Positions 43,201 to 52,212 of a stretch of 64,000 bases of DNA are shown one piece after another. A program made the position numbers and the translations under genes. Each line of letters opens with the position of its first letter. The stretch's first letter is position 1. Origin of the DNA: Thiotrichaceae bacterium UBA4486 (GTDB lineage: Bacteria > Pseudomonadota > Gammaproteobacteria > Eutrophobiales > Eutrophobiaceae); assembly GCA_002389045.1 (NCBI GenBank), contig DGNS01000009.1, forward strand, positions 293,529 through 357,528, read 5' to 3'. The notes below the pieces were generated by a model that was not told where the DNA came from, made no database searches, and worked only from the letters and a program-made list of their open reading frames with translations.

Positions 43201-45853
43201 TGGGAGCCTTGCCGAAAGCATCACGAAATTTTTCCTCGCTCTTGACCAGGGCCTGAATCGTACTCATGCGTTCCAGTTCAGCCTCGGCGCGAGCTGCAAA
43301 AATAGCCAGTGGCTGCTCGATAAAATACAGTTCCCTGTGGATTTGATTCCTGAACAGGACCACCACCAGTCCTATCACCATGCCGCGTGAATCCCTCAGC
43401 GGGACCCCGGCATAGCCTTCCGCGCCAAATTCGACAAGCCAGGCATCGTCAGGATACAGCGATTGTATTCCGGATTTGTGCACGCACATTTCCCCGTCCC
43501 AGCGGGTTACTGATTCACAGGGTGTACCGGCAAGTGCATAGGAAATATTAGCGGCAGATTTCCCGTGTTCGGAAATGGCTATACTGGTTATCCGTGATCC
43601 ATCCCGGGAGAGACAACCTATCATTGCCAGATCCGCATTCATGGAAATACACAGATAATTGGTCAGATATTCAAAAAAACTTTCGCCACTGGAGGCTGAA
43701 ACACCCCGTGTGATATTAACCAGTGTCCTGTCTGCAATGCGGCGCACCTCCTCCCGGCTCAGGGCTGAGACAAGGATTCCCAGCAGTTCCTTGTCAAACT
43801 CTGAAGGTTCAATAACATTTTCATACAAAACGCACAGTGAACCGATCGGCTGGCCGTCCACATGCACAATCTGTCCCATGTACGTTCTTGCAGGCAGGTT
43901 TGCGGAATTCGCAGAATCCGGGTCGGGTTCCCCGTGCAGCACATAAACCTGCCTGTCCCCGGATTTAATCATTTTATAACAGGGACTGGTCTCACAGTCA
44001 GTCGGAGGATTGCAGCCGGACGGAATATTCCAGGAACCAAGAGCGTGAAGCTGACCATCACCTTCAAGCCGGTTAAACAGCGCATAGTCGCCGTTGAGGA
44101 GTTCACCGGCGGTGGCTACCAGCCTGTCGACGTTATCATCAATGTTGGGACCGAGATTCAGAAGCGTTGCATTGACCTGCTCTAGTCTCTGCTGTTGACG
44201 TTTTCTCTCAGTTATATCTCGTGCAATTGTTAATATATACAGTTCACCATCAACTTCGTTAAGTGTGGCTGACAACAGGGCGTGGGAGATGCTGTTATCC
44301 TTTTTACGATAGCTGGTCTCATAATCAAAAATCCTGCCGGCGCTTACCAGTAATTTGATATATTCAGCACGCTCCTCCGGACTGGACCAGAGTCCGAGTT
44401 CCAGCGTGGTTTTACCTACAGCTTCTTCCCTGCTGAACCCGGTCGTCACTTCAAATCCGGTGTTCACTTCAACAATGGTTCCATCCTCGACACGGGTAAG
44501 AAAAATAGTATCGTGACTGGTCATGGTCAGGTAATGCAGACGCTTTTCACTCATTCTCAGCGCCTGCTCGGTGGCCCGCCAGCGGCTTATATCGCGACTG
44601 GTGGAAAAAACGCATTGTTCACCGTCAACATCGACCACGGTAGCCGACAGCAGCACCAGGATTTTCCGGCCATCCTGGACGCGAAATTCATATTCGGCAT
44701 TGTTAATCACTCCATCCTCAATGAGTGATCGTTTCATATGTTCGCGTTGCTCCGGATGAATCCAGAGATCCAGTTCAATCGTGGATTTACCGATTGCCTG
44801 TTCGCGAGAAATACCGGTTATTTGCTCAAAGCCCCTGTTCACATTGAGAACAATTCCGTCTTCAAACCGGGTCATGACGATTGATTCAGTCACCGTATCG
44901 AAATATTTTTCGAGGGTTTGTTTGTGTGAATCAATGCTCCTGGTAATCCGGTCACGTTCAATCGCGATGGCGGCGAGGTGAGCCTGCGCCTGCAGCATAT
45001 CCAGCAAGCCGATGTCCGGTTCCCCCGGTCGCGAAGAGTAAACAGTGATGGTACCAAGCACCTTGTTCTGTGAGGATATAACGGGTTGAACCCAGCAGGC
45101 GCCTATCCCTGCACGTTGCGCAGCTTGCCGATAATCGCGCCAGCAGGGATCCGTACTGATATCCGGGCTGATAACCCTTTGGCCGTTATTCGCCGCCATG
45201 GCGGAGGAACCTGCATCATTTCCCGGTTTGATGCATTTCAAAACCACGGCAAACTCATCCGGCAATCCGCATGTACAAACGCATCGTAAATTTTGTCCCG
45301 AACTGTCCAGCAATGAAACGGAACAGCCGAGGTCCGGCTCTACAGCCGCAGCAGTCCTGGCAACCAGCTCCAGGATTTTGTCGAGCGGTTGGTTTGCAGC
45401 TATCGCTTGCAGTATGAGATCACGTCCGTGTTGCAGGCGTTCATTACGTCTGGGCGCTGAAGCATCCTCATTGCGCATGAAACAGTAGTAATCAATCCCG
45501 GATCCCGTACCATCCAGCCCCCGGACCAGGACCATCTGCAAGTTGATCACCTCGCCGTTTTTGCGGATCCCGCGAATGCGGATCTCGCTGCGACCACTGT
45601 TCAGCACTTCCGTGGCCGCCCGGGTGGCATGGTTGCGGTCACCGGGATAAATGATCTCTTCCCAGGCCATACCCAGCATTTCATCGACACTGTATCCGCA
45701 GGTGTCGGCGTAGCGCTTGTTGACACTGAGATAATTCCCCTGGCTGTCGACACGGGCGATACATTCCAGGGCGTTCTCGAGGATGTCCTCGAGTTGCGAT
45801 ACCCCGAGACCCGGTTGCACCGGGTGATCTCTATACGGAGCGTTTTTCTTCAT
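40286..45853 (-). CDS. Giant soluble PAS/GAF sensor with GGDEF and EAL domains
   Basis: An 1855-residue cytoplasmic protein with no membrane helix. By eye the order is PAS (20-135), GAF (145-300), PAS (315-425), PAS (430-550), GAF (555-700), GAF (705-855), PAS (860-985), GAF (990-1160), PAS (1165-1290), PAS (1295-1415), GGDEF (1425-1590, LGGDEF intact) and EAL (1600-1855). The EAL core keeps EILLRLR, EITET, LDDFGSGVSS, KIDGGFV and QGYFIHEP, so phosphodiesterase activity is plausible. The ten sensory modules suggest integration of several redox, light or ligand inputs. RGVSASSG and CNPPTDCETSPC loops are cysteine-bearing. Single-gene unit. Confidence 0.9.
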   Translation of the reverse strand: MKKNAPYRDHPVQPGLGVSQLEDILENALECIARVDSQGNYLSVNKRYADTCGYSVDEMLGMAWEEIIYPGDRNHATRAATEVLNSGRSEIRIRGIRKNGEVINLQMVLVRGLDGTGSGIDYYCFMRNEDASAPRRNERLQHGRDLILQAIAANQPLDKILELVARTAAAVEPDLGCSVSLLDSSGQNLRCVCTCGLPDEFAVVLKCIKPGNDAGSSAMAANNGQRVISPDISTDPCWRDYRQAAQRAGIGACWVQPVISSQNKVLGTITVYSSRPGEPDIGLLDMLQAQAHLAAIAIERDRITRSIDSHKQTLEKYFDTVTESIVMTRFEDGIVLNVNRGFEQITGISREQAIGKSTIELDLWIHPEQREHMKRSLIEDGVINNAEYEFRVQDGRKILVLLSATVVDVDGEQCVFSTSRDISRWRATEQALRMSEKRLHYLTMTSHDTIFLTRVEDGTIVEVNTGFEVTTGFSREEAVGKTTLELGLWSSPEERAEYIKLLVSAGRIFDYETSYRKKDNSISHALLSATLNEVDGELYILTIARDITERKRQQQRLEQVNATLLNLGPNIDDNVDRLVATAGELLNGDYALFNRLEGDGQLHALGSWNIPSGCNPPTDCETSPCYKMIKSGDRQVYVLHGEPDPDSANSANLPARTYMGQIVHVDGQPIGSLCVLYENVIEPSEFDKELLGILVSALSREEVRRIADRTLVNITRGVSASSGESFFEYLTNYLCISMNADLAMIGCLSRDGSRITSIAISEHGKSAANISYALAGTPCESVTRWDGEMCVHKSGIQSLYPDDAWLVEFGAEGYAGVPLRDSRGMVIGLVVVLFRNQIHRELYFIEQPLAIFAARAEAELERMSTIQALVKSEEKFRDAFGKAPTGITLIDRKGYFFQTNETMSAITGYPEHDLTSLSLFDLMPVDEVECCRQEFNRLVSGEVAEMKSEKRLVTSTGTTIWVELHASTVFDEQGLFMFAVTHLIDITDRVITSFRLERSKRALQVLNDCNHGFARISNETNLLQYICEVIVATGKYRMAWVGYCQFDEDKTVKPMAYAGVENGYLAHTVTWADEPRGRGPVGTCIRSLQACIARFISSDSRFGPWRSAALERGYQSAAALPIIIEGCVIGALVLYAEVTDAFDTEEVMLLNDLTNNLARGIQNIRVKSDHERARRDLQASEQKFRMAFNNASMGMLIVNRDGMIQEVNDAGHDMLGYTRHDLIGEPVSKIIHPEDVVHSLEYRNKLYSGELEHYRIQKRYLHKNGHVIHAILNASIIKSQGEYTDHMVAMIEDITQRLLAEQALQESEERFRTLYDDTPSMFFTIDEQGLIQSVNEFGARELGYEVHELCRQKAEVLIHPEDMNLYQSHINMCLDESEHIQRLEFRKIKKDGTVIWVRETIRMIRKLNDERMFLVVCEDISEIKRLSSQLSYQASHDALTGLVNRLEFERRLERVIQSPESADAEHALCFLDMDQFKVINDSCGHLAGDELLRQLSEVISASVRKRDTLARLGGDEFGILMEHCSLDKAQRVAGQILRRVEEFRFLWENKRFSLGVSIGLVPIIPGTSSVTSILKEADAACYAAKDAGRNRIHLYQPDDINLSRIRGEMQWVSIINEAVEEDHLLLYRQDIKPLFTSGPTGRHYEILLRLRAHDGQIVQPGAFMPAAERYNLSPRIDTWVIKTCLSWLHENPRHADELTRCTINLSGLSLSHPNFVDMVLEEFQRCNVPGEKICFEITETTAIQNMSNAVKFMQLLKAIGCSFALDDFGSGVSSFAYLKQIPVDYIKIDGGFVREMTRDQVNFEMVRAINDIARVMGIQTIAEFVESEEILHLLQGLGVPFGQGYFIHEPEPLME

Positions 45854-46212
45854 GGTGACTCCGGATCATCGCCGGATATCCACCGGGGGTCGCATAAAAT
45901 CCGCAACCGGGTCCATGGTGTGCAAGAACCGCGGTTATGAAAGTCATTAATCCGGCAGGCGGCATAATCATGACAGTCGTATTCCCTCATGAATTCGTTA
46001 TAAACTTCCGCTAACGTACTGAATTACGTGATAATGGGTAACCGTACCCTTCGGCATACATTCGTGACCGGCGGTCCGGGCACCCGATTAAACTTTTATA
46101 GAATGCAAGTATTACGCCGATAATCAACAATAATGTGATCACAACAGGCCGTGGCGATGAACCAGTATTCATTGCTGCGAACATCAGTCAAGGCAACATC
46201 ACAGGGAAAACC
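45854..46212. other. Intergenic region between the PAS sensor and pyk
   Basis: 359 non-coding bases between divergent genes. TTAAAC...TATAGAAT at about 46088-46104 is a plausible promoter for pyk. Nothing else is recognised. An in-frame upstream start at 46135 would add 26 residues that do not resemble pyruvate kinase. Confidence 0.4.
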
Positions 46213-47664
46213 ATGTCCATCAATACCGATATCCATCTGCTCAAACAACGACGCACCAAAATCCTGGCCACCCTGGGACCGGCCAGTTGCGACCGGGACA
46301 GTATCAAGGCACTGATCCACGCCGGGGTCAATGTGTTTCGTCTGAACATGTCCCACGGCGACCACGCTTTCCATCGCCAGACCTGCAACGATGTACGCTC
46401 ACTCGCCGGTGAACTTGACCTGCCCATCGGCATACTTGCGGATCTTTGCGGCCCGAAGATCCGTACCGGCAAGTTCAGGGACGACCACATTGAACTCGTC
46501 ACCGGCGCCGAGGTGGTGGTCACCACCCGTGAGGTCATCGGTGAACCCGGTTTGATCCCGTCCCAGTACGCGGCACTGGCCGATGACGTAGTGCCCGGTG
46601 ATCATATCCTTCTGGCTGACGGCACCCTGGAACTGGCGGTAAAAGCCGTTTCAGGCAGCGAAATCACCTGCGAAGTAACATTCGGCGGCATCCTTGGCAA
46701 TCACAAGGGCATCAACTTGCCCGGGGTCAATGTTTCCGCTCCCTCCCTGACCGATAAGGACAGGGAGGATGCACAGTTTGCCATGGAACTCGGTGTTGAC
46801 TTCCTGGCACTGTCCTTCGTGCGCTGTGCCGACGATATTCATCAACTGAAATCAATCATTAAAGGCGCCGGGCAAAATACCGCTGTCATTGCCAAGATCG
46901 AAAAGCCGGAGGCACTTGAACAAGCCCGCGAGATCATCGATATCTCCGATGGCATCATGGTGGCGCGCGGCGATCTCGGAGTCGAACTGAAACCGGAACT
47001 GGTGCCCGTGGCCCAGCACCAGCTCATCGATATGGCCCGCAAAAAATTCAAGCCGGTGATCGTGGCCACACAAATGCTCGAATCCATGATCGAGAACGCC
47101 CGTCCGACCCGCGCCGAGGTCACCGATGTCGCCAATGCCGTTACCCTGGGCACGGATGCCATCATGCTCTCCGGTGAAACCGCGGTCGGGGCGCATCCGG
47201 TGGAAGCCGTGCAGATGATGGATCGCATCGCCCGGCAGACCGAGGCCTACCTGTGGAAACAGAATGCCTACGGGAATGTTCGCAAATCATCACGGGCAAA
47301 AGTACTGTCTATCTGGGACGCCATGGCCAACGCCATGGCGAGTATGTCGCACGACCTACGGGTTAATTCCGTGGTTGTGATATCGCAAAGCGGTGTGACC
47401 GCGGCCACCATGAGTTCGGCCCGACCCTCGGCGCCGATTCTCGCCATCACCCGTGATCCGGGGATCTGCAGACGCATGGCATTATTGTGGGGGGTAATAC
47501 CCATACTCTCCGACATGGCCGGTAGCAAGAACCCCAATGATCTGGCGCGCGATATTGCCCGTGGACAGAACCTGACCAGCCCCGGGGACAGGATCCTGCT
47601 GATTCGCGGCTTTCATAGCGAAGCCGAGCGGAACACCCCGTCGATAACGGCATTGACTATGTAG
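46213..47664 (+). CDS. pyk: Pyruvate kinase
   Basis: A 483-residue pyruvate kinase. It begins LLKQRRTKILATLGPAS, with the catalytic barrel motifs NMSHGDHAFH, DLCGPKIRTGKF, IAKIEKPEALEQ (active-site lysine in the barrel), MVARGDLGVEL, TQMLESMI and LSGETAVGAHPVEAVQMM. The C-terminal domain is present and ends about where type II/E. coli PykA-like enzymes do. It runs opposite to the PckG reaction at the PEP node. The ATG is preceded by AGGGAAAACC. It is convergent with the EF-G-like gene across a heptamer spacer. Confidence 0.96.
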   Translation: MSINTDIHLLKQRRTKILATLGPASCDRDSIKALIHAGVNVFRLNMSHGDHAFHRQTCNDVRSLAGELDLPIGILADLCGPKIRTGKFRDDHIELVTGAEVVVTTREVIGEPGLIPSQYAALADDVVPGDHILLADGTLELAVKAVSGSEITCEVTFGGILGNHKGINLPGVNVSAPSLTDKDREDAQFAMELGVDFLALSFVRCADDIHQLKSIIKGAGQNTAVIAKIEKPEALEQAREIIDISDGIMVARGDLGVELKPELVPVAQHQLIDMARKKFKPVIVATQMLESMIENARPTRAEVTDVANAVTLGTDAIMLSGETAVGAHPVEAVQMMDRIARQTEAYLWKQNAYGNVRKSSRAKVLSIWDAMANAMASMSHDLRVNSVVVISQSGVTAATMSSARPSAPILAITRDPGICRRMALLWGVIPILSDMAGSKNPNDLARDIARGQNLTSPGDRILLIRGFHSEAERNTPSITALTM

Positions 47665-47690
47665 TTCGGGGTTCATGGTTCGGGGTTCGT
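47663..47690. repeat. Short heptamer array between convergent pyk and the EF-G-like gene
   Basis: Four 7-bp units (AGTTCGG, GGTTCAT, GGTTCGG, GGTTCGT) of the same family as the array at 40194, beginning inside the pyk stop codon. Only one orientation is present. Confidence 0.75.
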
Positions 47691-47691
47691 A

Positions 47692-49743
47692 TCAATCCTC
47701 GTCCCTGGCCGGTTTGAAGGCCGCGATCAATTCCTGCTGGGTTTTGGCGGGTACCGGGTCGTAATGACTGAAACTGATGGAGTAGCTGCCGGTACCGCCG
47801 GTAATGGATTTCAGCTCGGTCTGGTAATTACCCAGTTCACTCAAGGGCACGAGTCCCTGGATTCGCGTCATGCCGCCGGTGATGACACGCGTATCATTGA
47901 TGCGGCCGCGTTTCGCCGACAGATCGGCCGTAATATCACCCATGGCCTCACTCGGCACCGTAATCGTGATCTCCACCATGGGTTCGAGAACCACCGGCCG
48001 GGCCTTGCTGACCGCGTCGATAAACGCCTTTTTGCCGGCCGCGACGAAGGCCACCTCCTTGGAATCCACCGCGTGGTGTTTACCGTCATACACACGTACG
48101 CGTATATCCTGCATGGCGTAACCGGCGATGGCGCCTTCCTGCAGCGCCTGCTGAATGCCTTTCTCCACGGCGGGAATGAACTGTTTGGGAATGACACCAC
48201 CAACAACCTCATCGACGAATTCAAATCCCGCGCCCCGATCCAGCGGTTCAATTTTCAGAAACACCTCACCGAACTGCCCGGCGCCACCGGACTGCTTCTT
48301 GTGCCGGTGATGACCGTCAGCGCTGCGCGTGATGGTTTCGCGGTAGGCGATCTTCGGCGGCCGTGTCTCCACTTCGACGTTGTAATGATTGCCGAGCTTT
48401 TCCAGGATCATCCGCAAATGGTATTCCCCCAGGCCCCGGATTACGGTTTCATTGGTGCCGATGTTGTGCTCCACCCGGAAGCCGGGGTCCTCGGCGGCCA
48501 GTTTTTTCATGGCATCGGATATCTTCTGCTCATCGCCGCGGCTTTTCGCCTCAATGGCCAGACCGTACATCGGCGCCGGGAAGTCCATGCTTTTCAGGTG
48601 AATGTGATCCTCTTCATGCGAATCATGCAACACCGCATCAAATTCGATGTCTTCCACCTTGGCCACGGCGCAGATGTCGCCCGGTATGCCGTGATCGGTC
48701 TCCCGGGACTCCTTGCCCTGCAGTTTCAACAGATGTCCGACCTTGAACGGTTTGCGGCCGTCACCGATAAACAGTTGTGTGTCCTTACTGATGGTGCCCT
48801 GGTGGATCCTGAACACACCCATCCTGCCGACAAAGGGGTCTATCGCCACCTTGAACACATGCGCCAGTACATGCGCATCGGGAGCGGGTGAGATTTCAAT
48901 CGCTGCGGCATCCTTGCCTTCGCCCTTCAGAAACTGCGGCGGATTGCCTTCCAGCGGTGTCGGCATCAGCCGGGCAAAAATATCCAGCAAGCTGTCAATG
49001 CCGATATCGGCGGTGCCCGAGGCGAAACACACCGGAATCAAATGTCCTTCGCGGAGGGCTTTTTCAAAGGCATCATGTAACTGTTCGGGCGAGACTTCCT
49101 CGCCCTGTTCGAGATACACCTCCATGAGCGCCTCATCCAGCTCGATGACCTGGTCGAGGATCTGCGTATGCGCCTCGGCTACCGATGAAAATTCAGTCTC
49201 GCCACCTGTGGCTTGAAAAAAACAGTCAATCACGGCGCCGCCGCCCTTCGCCGGCAGGTTCAACGGCAGGCACTCGGAACCGAATTCCTCGCGTATTTCC
49301 GCGAGCAACGCCTCCAGGTCGATATTCTCGGCATCGATCTTGTTGATGATGATCAGGCGCTCGAGTTTCCGGTCCCGGGCTACCTGAAGCATTTTCCGGG
49401 TGACCATTTCGATGCCGTTCTGGGCATTGATGACGATGGCACAGGTTTCCACCGCCGGCAGCACGGCCAGCGCCCTGGCCATGAAATCCGGGTAACCGGG
49501 TGTGTCGATGAGGTTGATATGGCCGCCGTGGTAATCCATGCTGGCCAGGGACGTGTCAATGGAATGCTTGTGAGCCTGTTCCTGCGCATCGTGGTCACAC
49601 ACCGTGGTGCCCTTCTCCACGGAACCCAAGGCATTGATGGCGCCCGCCTTGTAGAGCAGGGCCTCGACCAGGGTCGTTTTGCCGCTGCTGCCCTGACCGG
49701 TCAGGGCAATGTTGCGGATATCTTCGGTGGAATAACTGGCCAT
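47692..49743 (-). CDS. EF-G-like translational GTPase
   Basis: A 683-residue EF-G-family protein with the G domain, domain II and the EF-G C-terminal domains. The G domain is atypical: G1 is GQGSSGKTTL, and the switch II motif reads DTPGYPDF, where canonical EF-G has DTPGHVDF with the histidine that positions the hydrolytic water. G4 NKID is intact. Domain IV (GGAGQFGEVFLKIEPL, GGVIPKQFIPAVEKGIQQAL) is present. It is therefore a paralogue rather than the main elongation factor, which is usually beside tufA and rps genes. Relatives include EF-G-2 and FusA2-type proteins of unclear function; a role in stress translation is speculative. Confidence 0.88.
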   Translation of the reverse strand: MASYSTEDIRNIALTGQGSSGKTTLVEALLYKAGAINALGSVEKGTTVCDHDAQEQAHKHSIDTSLASMDYHGGHINLIDTPGYPDFMARALAVLPAVETCAIVINAQNGIEMVTRKMLQVARDRKLERLIIINKIDAENIDLEALLAEIREEFGSECLPLNLPAKGGGAVIDCFFQATGGETEFSSVAEAHTQILDQVIELDEALMEVYLEQGEEVSPEQLHDAFEKALREGHLIPVCFASGTADIGIDSLLDIFARLMPTPLEGNPPQFLKGEGKDAAAIEISPAPDAHVLAHVFKVAIDPFVGRMGVFRIHQGTISKDTQLFIGDGRKPFKVGHLLKLQGKESRETDHGIPGDICAVAKVEDIEFDAVLHDSHEEDHIHLKSMDFPAPMYGLAIEAKSRGDEQKISDAMKKLAAEDPGFRVEHNIGTNETVIRGLGEYHLRMILEKLGNHYNVEVETRPPKIAYRETITRSADGHHRHKKQSGGAGQFGEVFLKIEPLDRGAGFEFVDEVVGGVIPKQFIPAVEKGIQQALQEGAIAGYAMQDIRVRVYDGKHHAVDSKEVAFVAAGKKAFIDAVSKARPVVLEPMVEITITVPSEAMGDITADLSAKRGRINDTRVITGGMTRIQGLVPLSELGNYQTELKSITGGTGSYSISFSHYDPVPAKTQQELIAAFKPARDED

Positions 49744-49949
49744 AGTCCCTCCCCGTTCTTGTTGTTGTTTTACGCGGCTACAGCATATCTACACTGACAG
49801 GCACTGCAGCCTGAGCTTCGTATCCTAATACATTCAATTATGGTGGATCAGGAAGGCAGATGCATCTTGCAGTGCAAATGCACTGAATTAAAGACCGGTA
49901 CAGACTTGCCGGCTGTCTGTGTGGATGGAATCAGTAATCCTGCGAATAT

Positions 49950-50168
49950 CTAGAGGTAACGGGCCATGAGGGCGCGACCCTTGCGGGTCAGCAATCCGTT
50001 ATCATCGATAAGTCCCATTTCACTGGCTTTATCCAGGACACGGGCAGTCTGGTTGCGGGGTACGTACATGGAGCCCTTACCATACCGGCTTTCAAGCACG
50101 GCCGCGATGTGCTGTTCCTGCAATGCGGGAGTTTTCGGATTCCTTTGCGCTTTGGCGACTATGGACAC
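49950..50168 (-). CDS. Small hypothetical protein, possible winged-helix
   Basis: A 72-residue protein starting at GTG with AAAGGA upstream. It is rich in helix-forming residues (EQHIAAVLESRYGKGSMYVPRNQTARVLDKASEMG) and ends LIDDNGLLTRKGRALMARYL, a pattern reminiscent of the wing and last helix of small winged-helix DNA-binding domains (the LTxKG motif). The upstream 170 bases are strikingly AT-rich for this genome. No family is recognised with confidence, and the DNA-binding idea is an inference. Confidence 0.65.
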   Translation of the reverse strand: MSIVAKAQRNPKTPALQEQHIAAVLESRYGKGSMYVPRNQTARVLDKASEMGLIDDNGLLTRKGRALMARYL

Positions 50169-50321
50169 TTTTTTCCTTTAATTCGGTTACTACGGGGAAA
50201 AATATTATAAAAAACAGACAATTAATTAAAACTTACCACTTATATAGGATATTTAATCATACAAGTCAAGTTTCATGACTATCATATTGAATTCAGGCAA
50301 ATAACCATAAATCCGGGCAGA

Positions 50322-50344
50322 CCTGATCGGACAGCCCGATCAGG
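50322..50344. other. Hairpin overlapping the zapE stop
   Basis: CCTGATCGG, five bases, CCGATCAGG form a perfect 9-bp stem that includes the zapE stop codon. There is no T run on either side, so it may be a weak terminator or stability element. Confidence 0.4.
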
Positions 50345-51437
50345 GCAGATGCTGACGGGCGAGATAGTCGTGCGTTGCCATCTCATTCAATCTACTTATC
50401 GTTCTGGCAAAGGATTTCTTGATTTTATTTCCATTATAAAGTTCCGCCGGCGGCGCTGCGGCGGTGATGATCAGTTTGACATTATGATCGTAGAACTCAT
50501 CCACCAGCGTCATGAAACGCCTGGCCATATCCGCCTGGTTGTCGTTCATTACGGGCACGTTAGCCACCAACACGGTATGAAAACAGCGGGCTATCTCGAT
50601 GTAATCCGCCGCACCGCGCGGACCGTCGCAGATAGCGTTAAACTCGAACCAGACCACGTCACCCGCGACTCTGACCGCGGTGATCCGGCGTCCCTCGACA
50701 TCCAGTGAGGTCGATTCCGGCGTGGCTTCCAGGGCCATGTGCTCGAAGTTTTCCTGCAACATGGCCTCGGCCCGGTCGTCCAGTGGCGTGTGATAAATCT
50801 CGGCCCGATCCAGAAACTGCAACCGGTAGTCCACACCCGAATCAATATGTTCAACATGGGTATGCTGCTTGATCAGTTCGATGGCCGGCAGGAAGCGGTC
50901 GCGCTGCAAACCGTCGTGATAGAGCTGATCCGGATGTTCATTCGAGGTCGCCACCAGCGTCACGCCGCGTTCAAACAGGGACTTCAATAATCCACCGAGG
51001 ATCATGGCATCGGTAATATCGGCAACGTGGAATTCATCGAAACACAGCACCCTCGTCCTGCCGGCGAGATCGTTCGCAACTTTGCACAGCGGGTTTTCAA
51101 TGTCTTTCAATTCCCTTAGCCGGTGGTGCACCATCTGCATGAAGCGGTGAAAATGCATACGCAGTTTTTCATCGAACGGCAGTGATTCGAAAAACAGATC
51201 CATCAGAAAGGTTTTGCCGCGGCCGACACCGCCCCAGAAGTAATACCCTCGTACCGGAGTGGCCGTATTCCCGCCAAAATTACTTTTCAATCGATGGATA
51301 AAAGTCTGGCGTGATTGCCACTGTTCCCGCAGTTGATCATGCAGCCTGTCGAGGCAGTCCACGGCTTTTTGCTGGGCCGGGTCCGGGCTTATGCTATTAT
51401 CCTTCAGCGCCTGTTGATAGATATCGGCAGGAGTCAT
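50340..51437 (-). CDS. zapE: Cell division ATPase ZapE (AFG1 family)
   Basis: A 365-residue AFG1-like ATPase. In E. coli ZapE associates with the Z-ring and modulates FtsZ. Walker A is GGVGRGKTFLMDLFF (about residue 75), and Walker B is RVLCFDEFHVADITDAM. The AFG1 motifs PFDEKLRMHFHRFM and LVATSNEHPDQLYHDGLQRDRFLPAI are complete, with the C-terminal DDNQADMARRFMTLVDEFYDHNVKL-type sensor region. The start MTPADIYQQAL is chosen over an in-frame ATG 12 codons upstream. It is divergent from the membrane zinc peptidase. Confidence 0.93.
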   Translation of the reverse strand: MTPADIYQQALKDNSISPDPAQQKAVDCLDRLHDQLREQWQSRQTFIHRLKSNFGGNTATPVRGYYFWGGVGRGKTFLMDLFFESLPFDEKLRMHFHRFMQMVHHRLRELKDIENPLCKVANDLAGRTRVLCFDEFHVADITDAMILGGLLKSLFERGVTLVATSNEHPDQLYHDGLQRDRFLPAIELIKQHTHVEHIDSGVDYRLQFLDRAEIYHTPLDDRAEAMLQENFEHMALEATPESTSLDVEGRRITAVRVAGDVVWFEFNAICDGPRGAADYIEIARCFHTVLVANVPVMNDNQADMARRFMTLVDEFYDHNVKLIITAAAPPAELYNGNKIKKSFARTISRLNEMATHDYLARQHLP

Positions 51438-51520
51438 GTTGTTGTTATTTAGTGCAGTAATCGTCAGGCGCAATATACCCTTTTTATGCTCCGGTCAGAA
51501 TACTCCCGATAATTGTATCT

Positions 51521-52207
51521 ATGACACTGGCCCTCATCGCCATCATCGTAATCGTCGTCATCTTCGGGCCGCAGGTCTGGTGCAGCCATGTGCTCAACCG
51601 TTACAGCGAGGACAGCAACCATATACCCGGCACCGGTGGTGAACTTGCCGAACATTTGCTCGATCGCCTTGGCATCGCCGGGGTCACGGTGGAAATGACC
51701 GGGACCGGCCAGGATCATTACGATCCGCGGGCCCGGGCGGTACGTCTGGGAGAGAACAACTATACAGGCCGCTCACTGACCGCGGTCGCGGTGTCCGCCC
51801 ACGAAGTGGGTCATGCCCTGCAGGACTACCTGGGTTACAAGCCGCTGCGCCTGAGAACGAGACTTGCAACCATAACCAGTCTGGCAGAAAAAATCGCCTC
51901 GGTGATCCTGGTCAGCTTTCCCTTTATTACACTGCTGACCAAATCCCACATCGCCGGCATCGCCATTTTTCTCACCGGATTGACGATCATGCTGTTACCG
52001 GTGATCACCCGCTTGATCACACTGCCGGTGGAATGGGATGCCAGTTTCGGCCGCGCCCTGCCCGTCCTCAGCGCCGGGAATTACCTGCCCGAATCGGCCA
52101 TGCCCGTTGTTAAAAAGATCCTGGTCGCGGCGGCGCTGACCTACGTCGCCGCATCGCTCGCCAGCCTGCTGAATTTTTACCGCTGGATTGCGATCCTGCG
52201 CAGGTAA
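51521..52207 (+). CDS. YugP-like membrane zinc metallopeptidase
   Basis: A 228-residue membrane peptidase of the YugP/DUF232 family. It has an N-terminal hydrophobic segment (LIAIIVIVVIFGPQVW), the zinc motif HEVGH (AVSAHEVGHALQDYLGY, near residue 91) and two more hydrophobic segments (SVILVSFPFITLLT, IAGIAIFLTGLTIMLLPVI). EWDASFGRALPVL follows, with a possible third ligand, and a C-terminal helix LTYVAASLASLLNFY. The substrate is unknown. Compared with family members it is complete. Confidence 0.9.
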   Translation: MTLALIAIIVIVVIFGPQVWCSHVLNRYSEDSNHIPGTGGELAEHLLDRLGIAGVTVEMTGTGQDHYDPRARAVRLGENNYTGRSLTAVAVSAHEVGHALQDYLGYKPLRLRTRLATITSLAEKIASVILVSFPFITLLTKSHIAGIAIFLTGLTIMLLPVITRLITLPVEWDASFGRALPVLSAGNYLPESAMPVVKKILVAAALTYVAASLASLLNFYRWIAILRR

Positions 52208-52212
52208 AAAAG

